Below, in pieces: positions 27,332 through 36,319 of a DNA stretch of 64,000 nucleotides (positions are counted from its first letter, which is position 1; each line of letters opens with the position of its first letter). The notes under the pieces were generated by a model. The model saw nothing but the letters and a program-made list of their open reading frames with translations. It was not told the origin of the DNA and did not search any database. The stretch is from NCBI RefSeq assembly GCF_022352215.1, contig NZ_JAKRWF010000001.1:124001-188000 (forward strand). The letters are read 5' to 3'. The position numbers and the translations under genes are program-made. This stretch comes from Flavihumibacter cheonanensis (lineage in GTDB: Bacteria > Bacteroidota > Bacteroidia > Chitinophagales > Chitinophagaceae).

Positions 27332-29650
27332 ATGCTCCTGAGAAGAAATGTTTTCATTCCGGTCCTGTTGTTTTTGCTGGTTGGAGGGTTGCTGTATTCC
27401 TGTGATAACACTGGCATGCAAACCGCTTCCGTAGTTCCGGATTCCGTTAGCTATAATTTCGATGTGAGACCTATACTGTCTGATAAATGCTTTAGTTGTC
27501 ACGGCCCGGATGCCAATAAAAGAGAAGCCGGATTACGACTGGATATTGCTGACAGTGCGTTTAAGGCACTCCAGGACAATCCAACTGCACATGCCTGGGT
27601 GCCAGGAAAACCGGAGGAATCCGATGCTTTTTTGAGAATATCCACGCAGGATACTTCCCTGTTAATGCCTCCCTTGTATTCCAACCTGAGTTTGACCAGC
27701 CAGGAAATTGCTATCATAAAAAAATGGATTCAGCAAGGCGCCCGCTATGAAGATCACTGGGCCTTTGTTGCTCCGCGCAAGCAGGCCCCGCCTGCCATTA
27801 AAAAGTCCGCCTGGCCGATTAATGAAATTGATTTTTTCACTCTGGCCGCAATGGAGGCAAAGGGACTTACCCCAAACGATCCGGCCGACAAAGAAAGACT
27901 GCTTAAAAGGCTTTGCCTGGATCTCACCGGTCTTCCACCCAGCATTGAACAGATGGATGCATTTCTCGCAGACAGCAGACCGGATGCCTATGAGCGGATG
28001 GTAGATCAGTTACTGGCGCTTCCTGCTTATGGTGAAAAAATGGCCCTGCACTGGCTCGACCTTGCACGGTATGCTGATTCACATGGATACCAGGATGATG
28101 GGTATCGAACCCAATGGCCCTGGCGCGATTGGGTGATCCATGCGTTCAATGAAAACAAACCCTATAATGAATTTGTCACCTGGCAACTGGCCGGAGATCT
28201 GCTGCCCGATGCCAGCATGGAACAACTGCTTGCTACTGCATTCAATCGCAATCATAAGATTACCGAAGAAGGGGGTGTAATCCCGGAAGAATACAGGGTG
28301 ATGTATGTTAGCGATCGTACTGATTTAATTGGTAAAGGCATTCTTGGTGTAACTATGGAATGTGCCCGCTGCCATGATCATAAATACGACCCCTTTTCCC
28401 AAAAGGAATACTTTCAGCTCTATTCCTTTTTCAACAATATCCGGGAAGAAGGAATTGAGTCGGTGATAGGTGGACCAGAAACCTATGCCAAGAAACCCAT
28501 GATGCAAATCACCAATGCGGATGTTGCCAACATGCTCCGGTTCATCAACAAAACAGATACGGGTAAAATGATCGTTTCTGTGATGGGCGAACTGGATACC
28601 ATACGCCCAACTTTTGTATTGCATCGCGGAGAGTATGATGCTCCTGGTGAAAAAGTAGCGCCTGCAACTCCGGTATCCATTCTTCCATTTGATAACAGCT
28701 ACCCCAAAAACAGACTGGGCCTAGCTAAGTGGCTATTTGATCCAAAGCATCCGCTTACGGCAAGAGTCTATGTTAACCTCTTGTGGCAGGAGTTTTTTGG
28801 AAGAGGAATTGTCAAAACCTCCGGTGATTTTGGAATGCAGGGAGAGTTGCCTTCTCATCCTGCATTGCTGGATTGGCTGGCGGTGGATTTCAGGGAACAT
28901 AACTGGGATATTAAAAGACTGGTGAAGCTGATGGTAACATCTGCCACGTATTGTCAATCTGCAACAGTGTCTAAAGAGAAGCTGGCTACAGACCCGGAGA
29001 ATATCTATCTCTCCCGTGGGCCCAGGTACAGAATACATGCTGAATTCATCCGCGACCTGGTATTGTCGAGCAGTGGGTTGCTGAATCCTGAAATAGGCGG
29101 ACCAAGTGTGAAACCTTATCAGCCTGCAGGATTGTGGGAAGGGGCTACATCCGGTCGTGGTTTGCTTTCCATTTACACACAGGATCATGGTGCGGCACTC
29201 TACAGGAGAGGGATGTATACACTGATCAAACGTACAGTACCTCCTCCTGCCTTGTCTATTTTTGATGCGAGCAACCGGGATATCTGCGAGGTAAAAAGGC
29301 TTCGCACCAACACTCCGCTGCAGGCATTGGTCATGTTGAATGACCCAACCGTATTGGAGGCTGCCAGGGTGCTTGCAACTAAACTGCAACAGGGATCCGG
29401 AGCACCCGAGGAAAAAATCAGGCAGGCTTTCAGAAGAATTGTATGCCGGAATCCGGATGCAAAAGAAATTGAGGTGCTCTCGAATTATTATCAGCAGGAG
29501 CGAACAACAATGGACAAATCAACTGCTCAGAAAATGATCCGGGTGGGAGAAAGTCCCCTTCCGCAGCAAGCCGATATGCTCGAGATCGCTTCCCTGATGC
29601 GGGTTATAACAGCTATCTATAACCTGGAAGAAACCATAACAAAATCCTGA
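27332..29650 (+). CDS. DUF1549/DUF1553 protein with planctomycete-type cytochrome c domain
   Basis: 772 residues. The lipoprotein signal MLLRRNVFIPVLLFLLVGG ends in LLYSC. A PSCyt1 haem domain follows with C53-F-S-C56-H57 and GPDANKREAGLRLD, then DUF1549 (about 165-370, with LTGLPP and HWLDLARYADS) and DUF1553 (about 450-720, with NRLGLAKWLFDPKHPLTARV and TNTPLQALVMLND). The family is known mainly from Planctomycetota and Verrucomicrobiota and is almost always next to a DUF1501 gene, as here. Function is not established. Exported electron transfer or polysaccharide breakdown have been suggested for such sets. First of three genes. Confidence 0.88.
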   Translation: MLLRRNVFIPVLLFLLVGGLLYSCDNTGMQTASVVPDSVSYNFDVRPILSDKCFSCHGPDANKREAGLRLDIADSAFKALQDNPTAHAWVPGKPEESDAFLRISTQDTSLLMPPLYSNLSLTSQEIAIIKKWIQQGARYEDHWAFVAPRKQAPPAIKKSAWPINEIDFFTLAAMEAKGLTPNDPADKERLLKRLCLDLTGLPPSIEQMDAFLADSRPDAYERMVDQLLALPAYGEKMALHWLDLARYADSHGYQDDGYRTQWPWRDWVIHAFNENKPYNEFVTWQLAGDLLPDASMEQLLATAFNRNHKITEEGGVIPEEYRVMYVSDRTDLIGKGILGVTMECARCHDHKYDPFSQKEYFQLYSFFNNIREEGIESVIGGPETYAKKPMMQITNADVANMLRFINKTDTGKMIVSVMGELDTIRPTFVLHRGEYDAPGEKVAPATPVSILPFDNSYPKNRLGLAKWLFDPKHPLTARVYVNLLWQEFFGRGIVKTSGDFGMQGELPSHPALLDWLAVDFREHNWDIKRLVKLMVTSATYCQSATVSKEKLATDPENIYLSRGPRYRIHAEFIRDLVLSSSGLLNPEIGGPSVKPYQPAGLWEGATSGRGLLSIYTQDHGAALYRRGMYTLIKRTVPPPALSIFDASNRDICEVKRLRTNTPLQALVMLNDPTVLEAARVLATKLQQGSGAPEEKIRQAFRRIVCRNPDAKEIEVLSNYYQQERTTMDKSTAQKMIRVGESPLPQQADMLEIASLMRVITAIYNLEETITKS

Positions 29651-29674
29651 TTTGAAGAGAATCAAAATTGCGAA

Positions 29675-31126
29675 ATGGATAAAGAAATCATAGAACATGG
29701 GTTCAGTTGGAACAGGCGGCGGTTTTTATCTGCCATGAGTATTGGTGTTGGTAGTATGGCACTGGGCTCGCTGCTCATGCCTGATTTGTTCTCAGGAACT
29801 GGTATGGAGGAAGGATGGGCACCAGGGGTTCCGCATTTTGCTCCAAAAGCAAAACGGATTATCTATTTGTTTCAGAATGGAGCACCCTCGCAGCAGGAAC
29901 TGTTCGACTACAAGCCTAAGCTGCGTGAAATGCATGGACAGGAGATTCCTCCTTCTGTAAGGGGTAAACAGCGCCTGACCGGTATGACAGCCAACCAGTC
30001 ATCTTTTCCGTTGGTTGGTTCCTTTGTAGACTTTAAACAATATGGTCAATCAGGTGCCTGGATTAGTGACCTGATGCCCTATACTGCAAAGATTGCAGCC
30101 GAGTTGTGTATCATCAAATCGATGTATACCGAAGCCATCAATCACGATCCTGCGCTAACCTTTTTGCAAACTGGTGCGCAGCAGGGGAATCGTCCTAGTA
30201 TGGGGGCCTGGTTAAGTTATGGATTGGGGAATGAAAACAACAACCTGCCTGCTTTTACTGTATTGCTATCCCGTGGCGTGGGCAATGGTCAGGGTGTGTA
30301 TTCCAAATTGTGGTCCAATGGATTTCTCGATTCTGTGCACCAGGGAGTGCAATTCAGCAAAGGGGAGGATCCGGTATTGTATCTGCGCGACCAGGATGGT
30401 ATGAGCAGGGAATCCAGGCGTATCATGCTGGATCAGATAGCAGCATTGAATGAAAAATCCTACCTGGAATTTGGTGATCCTGAAATCGCCAGTCGCATTC
30501 AGCAATATGAAATGGCTTACCGGATGCAAACGGCTATTCCTGAAGTGATGGATATCTCAAAAGAGCCGGAGAGTATTGTTAAGCTTTATGGCCCTGATTG
30601 CCTGGTACCCGGAACCTTTGCTGCGAATTGCCTTCTGGCGCGCAAACTTTCAGAGAATGGAGTTCGCTTTGTTCAGCTGTATCACCAGGGATGGGATCAG
30701 CATGGCAATCTTCCCTACGAAATTGCACAACAGGCCAAAGATGTAGATCAGGCATCTGCTGCGCTGGTGATGGATTTAAAACAAAGGGGATTGCTGGATG
30801 AGACCCTGGTGATTTGGGGTGGCGAATTTGGTCGAACCAGTTATACCCAGGGAGAACTGACAAAGGATAATTATGGCCGTGATCACCATCCTCGTTGCTT
30901 CACTGTCTGGATGGCAGGGGGTGGTATTAAACCAGGTATTGTTTATGGTGAAACAGATGAACTTGGTTACAACATCATTAAAGATCCGGTTCACGTCCAT
31001 GATTTTCAGGCAACCGTGCTGAACCAGATGGGCCTCGATCATAAAAAACTCATCTTTAAACATCTTGGTCGCCGGTACCGCTTAACCGATATTTCCGGAG
31101 AAGTAGTTCGAAACATCATCAGTTAA
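29675..31126 (+). CDS. DUF1501 family protein with Tat-like signal
   Basis: 483 residues with a twin-arginine-like N-terminus (NRRRFLSAMSIGVGSMALG), consistent with export of a folded protein. DUF1501 is distantly related to the sulfatase/alkaline phosphatase fold; segments QNGAPSQQELFDYKP, GAWISDLMPY and WGGEFGRTSYTQG are typical, as is GRDHHPRCFTVWMAGGGIK near 400. It begins 24 bases after the DUF1549 gene and works with it by family association. Activity is unknown. Confidence 0.88.
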   Translation: MDKEIIEHGFSWNRRRFLSAMSIGVGSMALGSLLMPDLFSGTGMEEGWAPGVPHFAPKAKRIIYLFQNGAPSQQELFDYKPKLREMHGQEIPPSVRGKQRLTGMTANQSSFPLVGSFVDFKQYGQSGAWISDLMPYTAKIAAELCIIKSMYTEAINHDPALTFLQTGAQQGNRPSMGAWLSYGLGNENNNLPAFTVLLSRGVGNGQGVYSKLWSNGFLDSVHQGVQFSKGEDPVLYLRDQDGMSRESRRIMLDQIAALNEKSYLEFGDPEIASRIQQYEMAYRMQTAIPEVMDISKEPESIVKLYGPDCLVPGTFAANCLLARKLSENGVRFVQLYHQGWDQHGNLPYEIAQQAKDVDQASAALVMDLKQRGLLDETLVIWGGEFGRTSYTQGELTKDNYGRDHHPRCFTVWMAGGGIKPGIVYGETDELGYNIIKDPVHVHDFQATVLNQMGLDHKKLIFKHLGRRYRLTDISGEVVRNIIS

Positions 31127-31134
31127 TCCTCCTT

Positions 31135-33270
31135 ATGCAGTGGTACTCAAAAATCAGGCTGGTAACCGAACAATGTTTGCTGGCGATTCTACTTCTTGTC
31201 AGCTTTCTGTTGTTGTTTGAACAATACCTGGTGATTCCATATTGGTTGCAGCCGCTTGGCAGGATGCATCCCATGCTTTTACATTTTCCAATCGTGCTAC
31301 TGGTGGTTGCATTGCTGCTATTTTGGATGTCCCGTAGTCTTGATATGGCCCAGTGGTTCTTATTATGGGGCAGCCTGCTTTCCGGTATAACCGTGATCAT
31401 GGGATTGTTTTTATCAAAAGAAGAAGGGTATGAAGGAGAAGCCATCAACTGGCATAAATGGAGTGGTGCTATATTGTTTTACAGTGGTGCCGCTTTGTAC
31501 TGGTTGAGTACAAGGCAGCAAAAACCACTTGTTACAAAATGGCTTGGTTCTATAATTATAGTGCCGGCTCTTTGGATAACCGGGCATTATGGTGCTAACC
31601 TCTCGCATGGTGAAAATTTTATTCTGGAACCGATACTTGCACAAAAGAAAGCGGCTCCCGTTAAATTAGAAGAGGCTATTGTTTATGCGCATGTCATTCA
31701 GCCTATTCTGCAACAAAAATGTGCAAGTTGCCATAGTCTGCAAAAGATGAAGGGTGCGTTGAATCTCACTGATACCCTGGCTATGCTGAAAGGTGGAAAG
31801 TCGGGCCGGCTTTTTATTCCTGGCAATTCAGCACTTAGTTTATTATTGGAGCGGGTTCATCTTCCACTGGAAGAAAAAAAACACATGCCACCTCAGGGCA
31901 AGCCGCAATTGACAGCAGTAGAAGTTGAGTTGTTAAGCAGGTGGATTGATGGCGATGCCAGTTTTCATAGCAGACTGATGGAACTTCCGGAGACTGATTC
32001 ATTACGCATATTGGCTCAGTCAATTTTACAGCCATCCGGTCAATTAGCAGAAGAATTTGATTTTGCAGCTGCGGATGAGAACACCATCAGGCAACTTAAT
32101 AATTTTGACCGCTCAATAAAACCAGTTGATCGGGAATCTCCTGCTTTGGAAGTTGCCTTGTACAATCGGAACAAGTATACAGTAAAACACCTGGAGGAAT
32201 TATCCACTATTCGCAAGCAGGTAATTTCCATCAGTCTCAATAAACTTCCGGTAAAAGATGCCGATCTGTCTTCCTTACAACAGTTTCAAAATCTTCGCAA
32301 GCTGGATTTGAATTTTACAGATATAACAGATGCGGGATTGGCAACACTGGTTGCATTGCCACAGTTGCGTTCATTAGCAATATCCGGAACAAAGATCAGC
32401 CATACAGCGCTTACCAATTATCTTCCTGGATTCAAAGCATTGCAATCTATTGCTATCTGGAATACAGCAGTAAATCCGGAAGAGGTGATCAGTCTGAAGA
32501 AAAACTTTCCAACAATCAACATAGTAGAAGGGTTTATTGATACAGGTGCGGATACGTTAAAGTTAAATCCGCCCCAGGTCAGGAATCAGGAGATGGTTTT
32601 CCCTAATGCATTACCGTTAGAGTTGTATCATCCGGTAAAAGGAGTAACAATTCGTTATACCCAGGATGGCTCAGAGCCCGACAGTATCCACTCTCCTGTA
32701 TTTGATGGAAATACAATGCTCGAACAACATACAACGATAAAAGCAAAAGCATTCAAGCCCGGATGGTATTCCAGTGAGGTGGTAACCTTTGATTTTTTGA
32801 AGAATTCATTTATACCGGATAGTGTTCGTTTACTTACTAAACTGAATGATGTTCACCAGGCAGAGGGTGCAGCAACTTTTTTTAACCGTAAACTGGGAGC
32901 GATTGGTGCAAATAATCCTGCCTGGGCAAATTACTGGGCGGGTGTACGAAACAATGATATGGTGCTGGAAGCCAGGTTTGATAAAAGCATACCATTGACT
33001 TCGGTTGGATTACATTATATGGTGGAAGAAGCAACCGGAATTTTCCCTCCGGTAGTTGTAGAAGTATGGGGCGCTGCGGGTTCCGAATCTCCACAACTGT
33101 TGGGGAAACTTACAGCTCCTTTACCACGCAAAGGAGAAAAGCCGTCTTTGAAATTGATACAAAAAGAACTGCCAATGAAGCAGGTTTCTTACCTTAAGAT
33201 TATTGCCCGGCCTTATCAAAAAGGAAAGAACCGGTATCTTTTATTGGTAGATGAAATGTTTCTCAACTAG
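31135..33270 (+). CDS. Membrane-anchored composite: DUF2231-like helices, cytochrome c domain, LRR-like and chitobiase-like C-terminal domains
   Basis: 711 residues. Four to five N-terminal membrane helices (to about 165) resemble DUF2231, including GRMHPMLLHFPIVLLV. A PSCyt1-type haem domain follows with C196-A-S-C199-H200. Residues about 350-450 show leucine-rich-repeat-like units (LRKLDLNFTDITDAGLATLVALPQLRSLAISGTKIS). Residues about 480-560 look like a chitobiase/FN3-like module (VTIRYTQDGSEPDSIHSPVFDG), and the last 150 residues are beta-rich. It could anchor the two exported partner proteins to the inner membrane and link them to electron transfer (inference). Last gene of the three. 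Confidence 0.75.
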   Translation: MQWYSKIRLVTEQCLLAILLLVSFLLLFEQYLVIPYWLQPLGRMHPMLLHFPIVLLVVALLLFWMSRSLDMAQWFLLWGSLLSGITVIMGLFLSKEEGYEGEAINWHKWSGAILFYSGAALYWLSTRQQKPLVTKWLGSIIIVPALWITGHYGANLSHGENFILEPILAQKKAAPVKLEEAIVYAHVIQPILQQKCASCHSLQKMKGALNLTDTLAMLKGGKSGRLFIPGNSALSLLLERVHLPLEEKKHMPPQGKPQLTAVEVELLSRWIDGDASFHSRLMELPETDSLRILAQSILQPSGQLAEEFDFAAADENTIRQLNNFDRSIKPVDRESPALEVALYNRNKYTVKHLEELSTIRKQVISISLNKLPVKDADLSSLQQFQNLRKLDLNFTDITDAGLATLVALPQLRSLAISGTKISHTALTNYLPGFKALQSIAIWNTAVNPEEVISLKKNFPTINIVEGFIDTGADTLKLNPPQVRNQEMVFPNALPLELYHPVKGVTIRYTQDGSEPDSIHSPVFDGNTMLEQHTTIKAKAFKPGWYSSEVVTFDFLKNSFIPDSVRLLTKLNDVHQAEGAATFFNRKLGAIGANNPAWANYWAGVRNNDMVLEARFDKSIPLTSVGLHYMVEEATGIFPPVVVEVWGAAGSESPQLLGKLTAPLPRKGEKPSLKLIQKELPMKQVSYLKIIARPYQKGKNRYLLLVDEMFLN

Positions 33271-33274
33271 ATGC

Positions 33275-33306
33275 AAAAAAAGAGTCCCCCGTAGAAACGG
33301 GGGACG
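33275..33306 (-). terminator. Intrinsic terminator after the beta-barrel gene
   Basis: On the - strand GTCCCCCGT - TTCT - ACGGGGGAC is followed by TCTTTTTTT. It serves the - strand gene ending at 33340. The + strand gene ending at 33270 meets the same hairpin but without a T tract. Confidence 0.88.
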
Positions 33307-33339
33307 ATCAACGATTGCTTGCCATATGTGAAACAGTTG

Positions 33340-34452
33340 TTAGAAACTATAGATAGCGGCCAGCAGAAAACTGCCTGCTGATTTTTTACCGGTACCATTC
33401 GCGTCTGCATAAATTTCTTCTGAAGCGTTTTCAACCCGGAATTCTGGAATGAATGTCAGTCCGCCTACTTTGAAATTGGCTGATAGGGTAGTGGCAAATA
33501 AACTTGCACCATCCGGACCTGCAGTTGGAATCTTGAACTGATTTTTATCACTGAAATATTCACCTCTCAACGTCAGGCCAAACCAGGGTTTAGGGTCGAG
33601 GTTTAAATAGAGGGCGGATCCCCACCAGGATTTGCCGGATTCATTTTTAGCGCCATCCCAGGTTTTGGTAGTATTAACCGTACCATTGTAACCGATGCTG
33701 AAGGCGTCCGAAATACTGGCTGTCATCACAAGGTCGAATTGGCTGGTTTTTGAGGTGTCCGGGTTTTTACCACCTACATAGTTTAAGTAAAATTTCAGGT
33801 TATCACTTGCAGCGAAACTATACTGGGCAAGGATGAATTTCCGGTTGATTTGGTCAGTTGGAGGAATGCGATAATCTGTTGCATTGGAGATACCAAGCAT
33901 GAATCCGCTTTTACCTTTTGATACTTCTGCTTTCAAACCGGTATGAGAGAAAGGTCCGTTGGAAAACATATAAGACATGCTGTAGTTCCGGTTCAATTGT
34001 GGGTCAACGAGTTCATATCCGACATGGGTTGCCCAGGTACCTGCAGTAAACTTTAACCAGTCAGTGGGAGCATAGCTAACATAGAGCTGTTTTATGGCCT
34101 GGGTAATACCTTCGTCTGCATAGGTGAATTCCTTGGCACGCGGACCAAAGCCAAGATCCAGCACAACACCAATTTTGTCGCCCTGGTGTTCAGCTTTCAG
34201 GCTGGCCATTCCAAGTGCGAAACTGTTATGTGTGTTGGTAAAACTGGTCCGATTGTTTCCAGCCTGTTTTCCAAAGTCGTAGCGGTAGTAAACATCCGCG
34301 GAACCGGAAAAGCTGATCAATGGTTTTTTTTCTTCGGGTGGAGTGGCAGCCGCTTCCGCGGTGCTGGTTGTTGGGGTTGATTCAGCAGTCTGGGCATGGC
34401 TAATTGTTATACAGGATAGCGCAATGCCTGTTGCCAATAATTTTTGTAACAT
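33340..34452 (-). CDS. Outer-membrane beta-barrel protein (porin-2/OmpL-like)
   Basis: 370 residues with a signal peptide ending near SHA (residue 20), a short low-complexity linker rich in T, A and E, then a beta-barrel with alternating aromatic strands (FSGSADVYYRYDFG, WLKFTAGTWATHVGYELVD) and an end with an aromatic last residue (AIYSF) typical of barrels. It lies 133 bases downstream of the ammonium transporter on the same strand, suggesting an outer-membrane pore serving nitrogen uptake (inference from neighbour only). Confidence 0.8.
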   Translation of the reverse strand: MLQKLLATGIALSCITISHAQTAESTPTTSTAEAAATPPEEKKPLISFSGSADVYYRYDFGKQAGNNRTSFTNTHNSFALGMASLKAEHQGDKIGVVLDLGFGPRAKEFTYADEGITQAIKQLYVSYAPTDWLKFTAGTWATHVGYELVDPQLNRNYSMSYMFSNGPFSHTGLKAEVSKGKSGFMLGISNATDYRIPPTDQINRKFILAQYSFAASDNLKFYLNYVGGKNPDTSKTSQFDLVMTASISDAFSIGYNGTVNTTKTWDGAKNESGKSWWGSALYLNLDPKPWFGLTLRGEYFSDKNQFKIPTAGPDGASLFATTLSANFKVGGLTFIPEFRVENASEEIYADANGTGKKSAGSFLLAAIYSF

Positions 34453-34585
34453 TGTGTAACATTTTAAGTGTTAAGGGAAAGGGTACGGCGATAAACTTGT
34501 ATCAGAAGTTTGTCAATATGCTGTACCTTTTTCTCGTTTACTGCCTGGCCCAAAAGTGGAGAGTGCAGTTAGTTTTGGTTGTTTA

Positions 34586-35968
34586 TTAAATTTCAGAGAG
34601 TTCTTCTTCTTTCAATTTGCCATTATTGTGTACCAGCAAAGTTCCCTGGAGGTATTTTTCATTGTGCTGGGTTTCATCCAGTCCGAGTTCTTCTTCTTCT
34701 GAACTAACCCGCAATGGCAACAGGAAATTGATGAATTTGAATATCGCATAAGAAACTACAAAGCTGTACCCAACTGCGATCAGCATGGCTTTCAACTGAG
34801 TCAGGAAGAAGGTTGCATTTCCGTAGAATAGACCATCCTGGCCTGCGCCATTAACTGCTGTGGTAGCGAAAATACCTGTCATCAGCATACCTACCATACC
34901 GCCAATACCGTGACAAGGGAATACATCCAGTGTATCATCCAGGGATGATTTTTGCTTGTAATAAACAGCCAGATTTGAAATGAGGGCTGCTACCACACCA
35001 ATGAAAATGCTTTGTGGAATAGCTACAAATCCGGCAGCGGGCGTAATAGCAACCAGACCAACCACTGCACCAATACAGAAACCGATAACAGATGGTTTTT
35101 TGCCGCGCATTACATCAAAGAACATCCAGCTACAACCGGCTGCGCCTGCTGCAACATTTGTTGTAATGAAAGCAGAAACTGCCAGCGCATTGGCGCCCAG
35201 TGCAGAACCTGCATTGAAACCAAACCAGCCGAACCACAGCAAACCGGTTCCGATTAATACATAAGGGATGTTTGCCGGGGGAATTTCTTTATGTTCCATA
35301 TGTACCTGGCGACGCTTTAATACCAGTGCGCCTGCCAATGCTGCGCAACCTGCAGAAATATGTACAACGGTACCACCTGCAAAGTCAAGTGCTCCCATTT
35401 TCAGGAGGAACCCATCTGCATGCCAGCTCATGTGAGCCAGGGGCGCGTATACTAAAACGGCAAATAATACAATGAATAAAATATAGGAAGTGAAGCGGAT
35501 TCTTTCAGCTACTGCGCCTACTACGAGTCCCGGCGTGATGATAGCAAACATCAGTTGGAATACCGCAAAGAGGGATTTTGGGATACCACCAACCGGTTCA
35601 CCACTATTAACGCCTTTCCAGAACAGATGGGTGAATGGATTACCAATAAAACCTCCGATTGATTCTCCAAAACAAAGGCTGTATCCAAAAAACACCCACA
35701 AAACACTCACCACACCGGCTGCTACCACACTTTTAATCATGGTGGAGATTACATTCTTCCTGTGCACCATTCCTCCATAAAAAAAGGCAAGTCCGGGTGT
35801 CATAAGAAATACCAGGGCTGAGGCTACCAGGATCCAGGCAATATCGGCCCCATTATAAACCTTATCGGGGTCAGCAAAATCTGCAACGGTTGGGGCAAAG
35901 AGCGCCGCTACAGAAACAGCAGCCAAAATCAGAAAGGGGGCTACCTGTTTGATCGTCAGTTTACTCAT
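34586..35968 (-). CDS. amtB: Ammonium transporter, Amt family
   Basis: 460 residues from ATG 35968 (MSKLTIKQ...); an ATG seven codons earlier is possible. Eleven membrane helices are expected. Family marks: AFFYGGMVHRKN near 60-70, the first pore histidine in GGTVVHISAGCAALAGALVLKRR, and the second in the GIGGMVGML region (FPCHGIGGM). The tail (residues about 425-460) is acidic, with EEEELGLDETQHNEKYL. Transports ammonium at the inner membrane. No glnK gene is adjacent, unusual compared with many amt loci. The neighbour upstream is glutamate synthase, which uses the assimilated nitrogen. Confidence 0.95.
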   Translation of the reverse strand: MSKLTIKQVAPFLILAAVSVAALFAPTVADFADPDKVYNGADIAWILVASALVFLMTPGLAFFYGGMVHRKNVISTMIKSVVAAGVVSVLWVFFGYSLCFGESIGGFIGNPFTHLFWKGVNSGEPVGGIPKSLFAVFQLMFAIITPGLVVGAVAERIRFTSYILFIVLFAVLVYAPLAHMSWHADGFLLKMGALDFAGGTVVHISAGCAALAGALVLKRRQVHMEHKEIPPANIPYVLIGTGLLWFGWFGFNAGSALGANALAVSAFITTNVAAGAAGCSWMFFDVMRGKKPSVIGFCIGAVVGLVAITPAAGFVAIPQSIFIGVVAALISNLAVYYKQKSSLDDTLDVFPCHGIGGMVGMLMTGIFATTAVNGAGQDGLFYGNATFFLTQLKAMLIAVGYSFVVSYAIFKFINFLLPLRVSSEEEELGLDETQHNEKYLQGTLLVHNNGKLKEEELSEI

Positions 35969-36319
35969 TTCAGTTGGTTTTAATTGCATTAAAAAAATAG
36001 TAACTATAAATTATTTTTCTAAAGTACTGATAAAATTTATTAGAAATGCTCTAATATATACACATATAGAAAAATATAATGTTATATCTGTTCCTTGTAT
36101 AATAAGCTTCAGCATAAAGAATGAAAGAACAGCCTTCGTTAGGAATAATTCTGTTGAATATCAATTATTTATACGGTGTAAAAAGTTTTCCTTAAAATCT
36201 TCTGGATCCGGGTTGATAGAATTTTATCTTTTGGGTTAAATTTTGATTTATTCAGGGAAGAAAATAAAAAAAGCGGCCTAAAGCCGCTTTTTATTAAATA
36301 TGTATAAAAAAATAATATG
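35969..36319. other. AT-rich interval between amtB and gltD
   Basis: About 350 AT-rich bases with a terminator at the gltD end. It must hold the amtB promoter on the - strand, but I find neither a full TTTG/TAnnTTTG pair nor a convincing sigma-54 site. A small + strand ORF here has no coding character. Confidence 0.6.
36266..36293 (-). terminator. Terminator after gltD
   Basis: AAAAAGCGGCTTTAGGCCGC followed by TTTTTT on the - strand, 27 bases after the gltD stop. A and T runs on both sides could make it bidirectional. Confidence 0.85.

Noticed and set aside
35969-36265. Possible sigma-54 promoter before amtB
   Set aside because: No GG-N10-GC pair with the required sequence was found in this AT-rich stretch.
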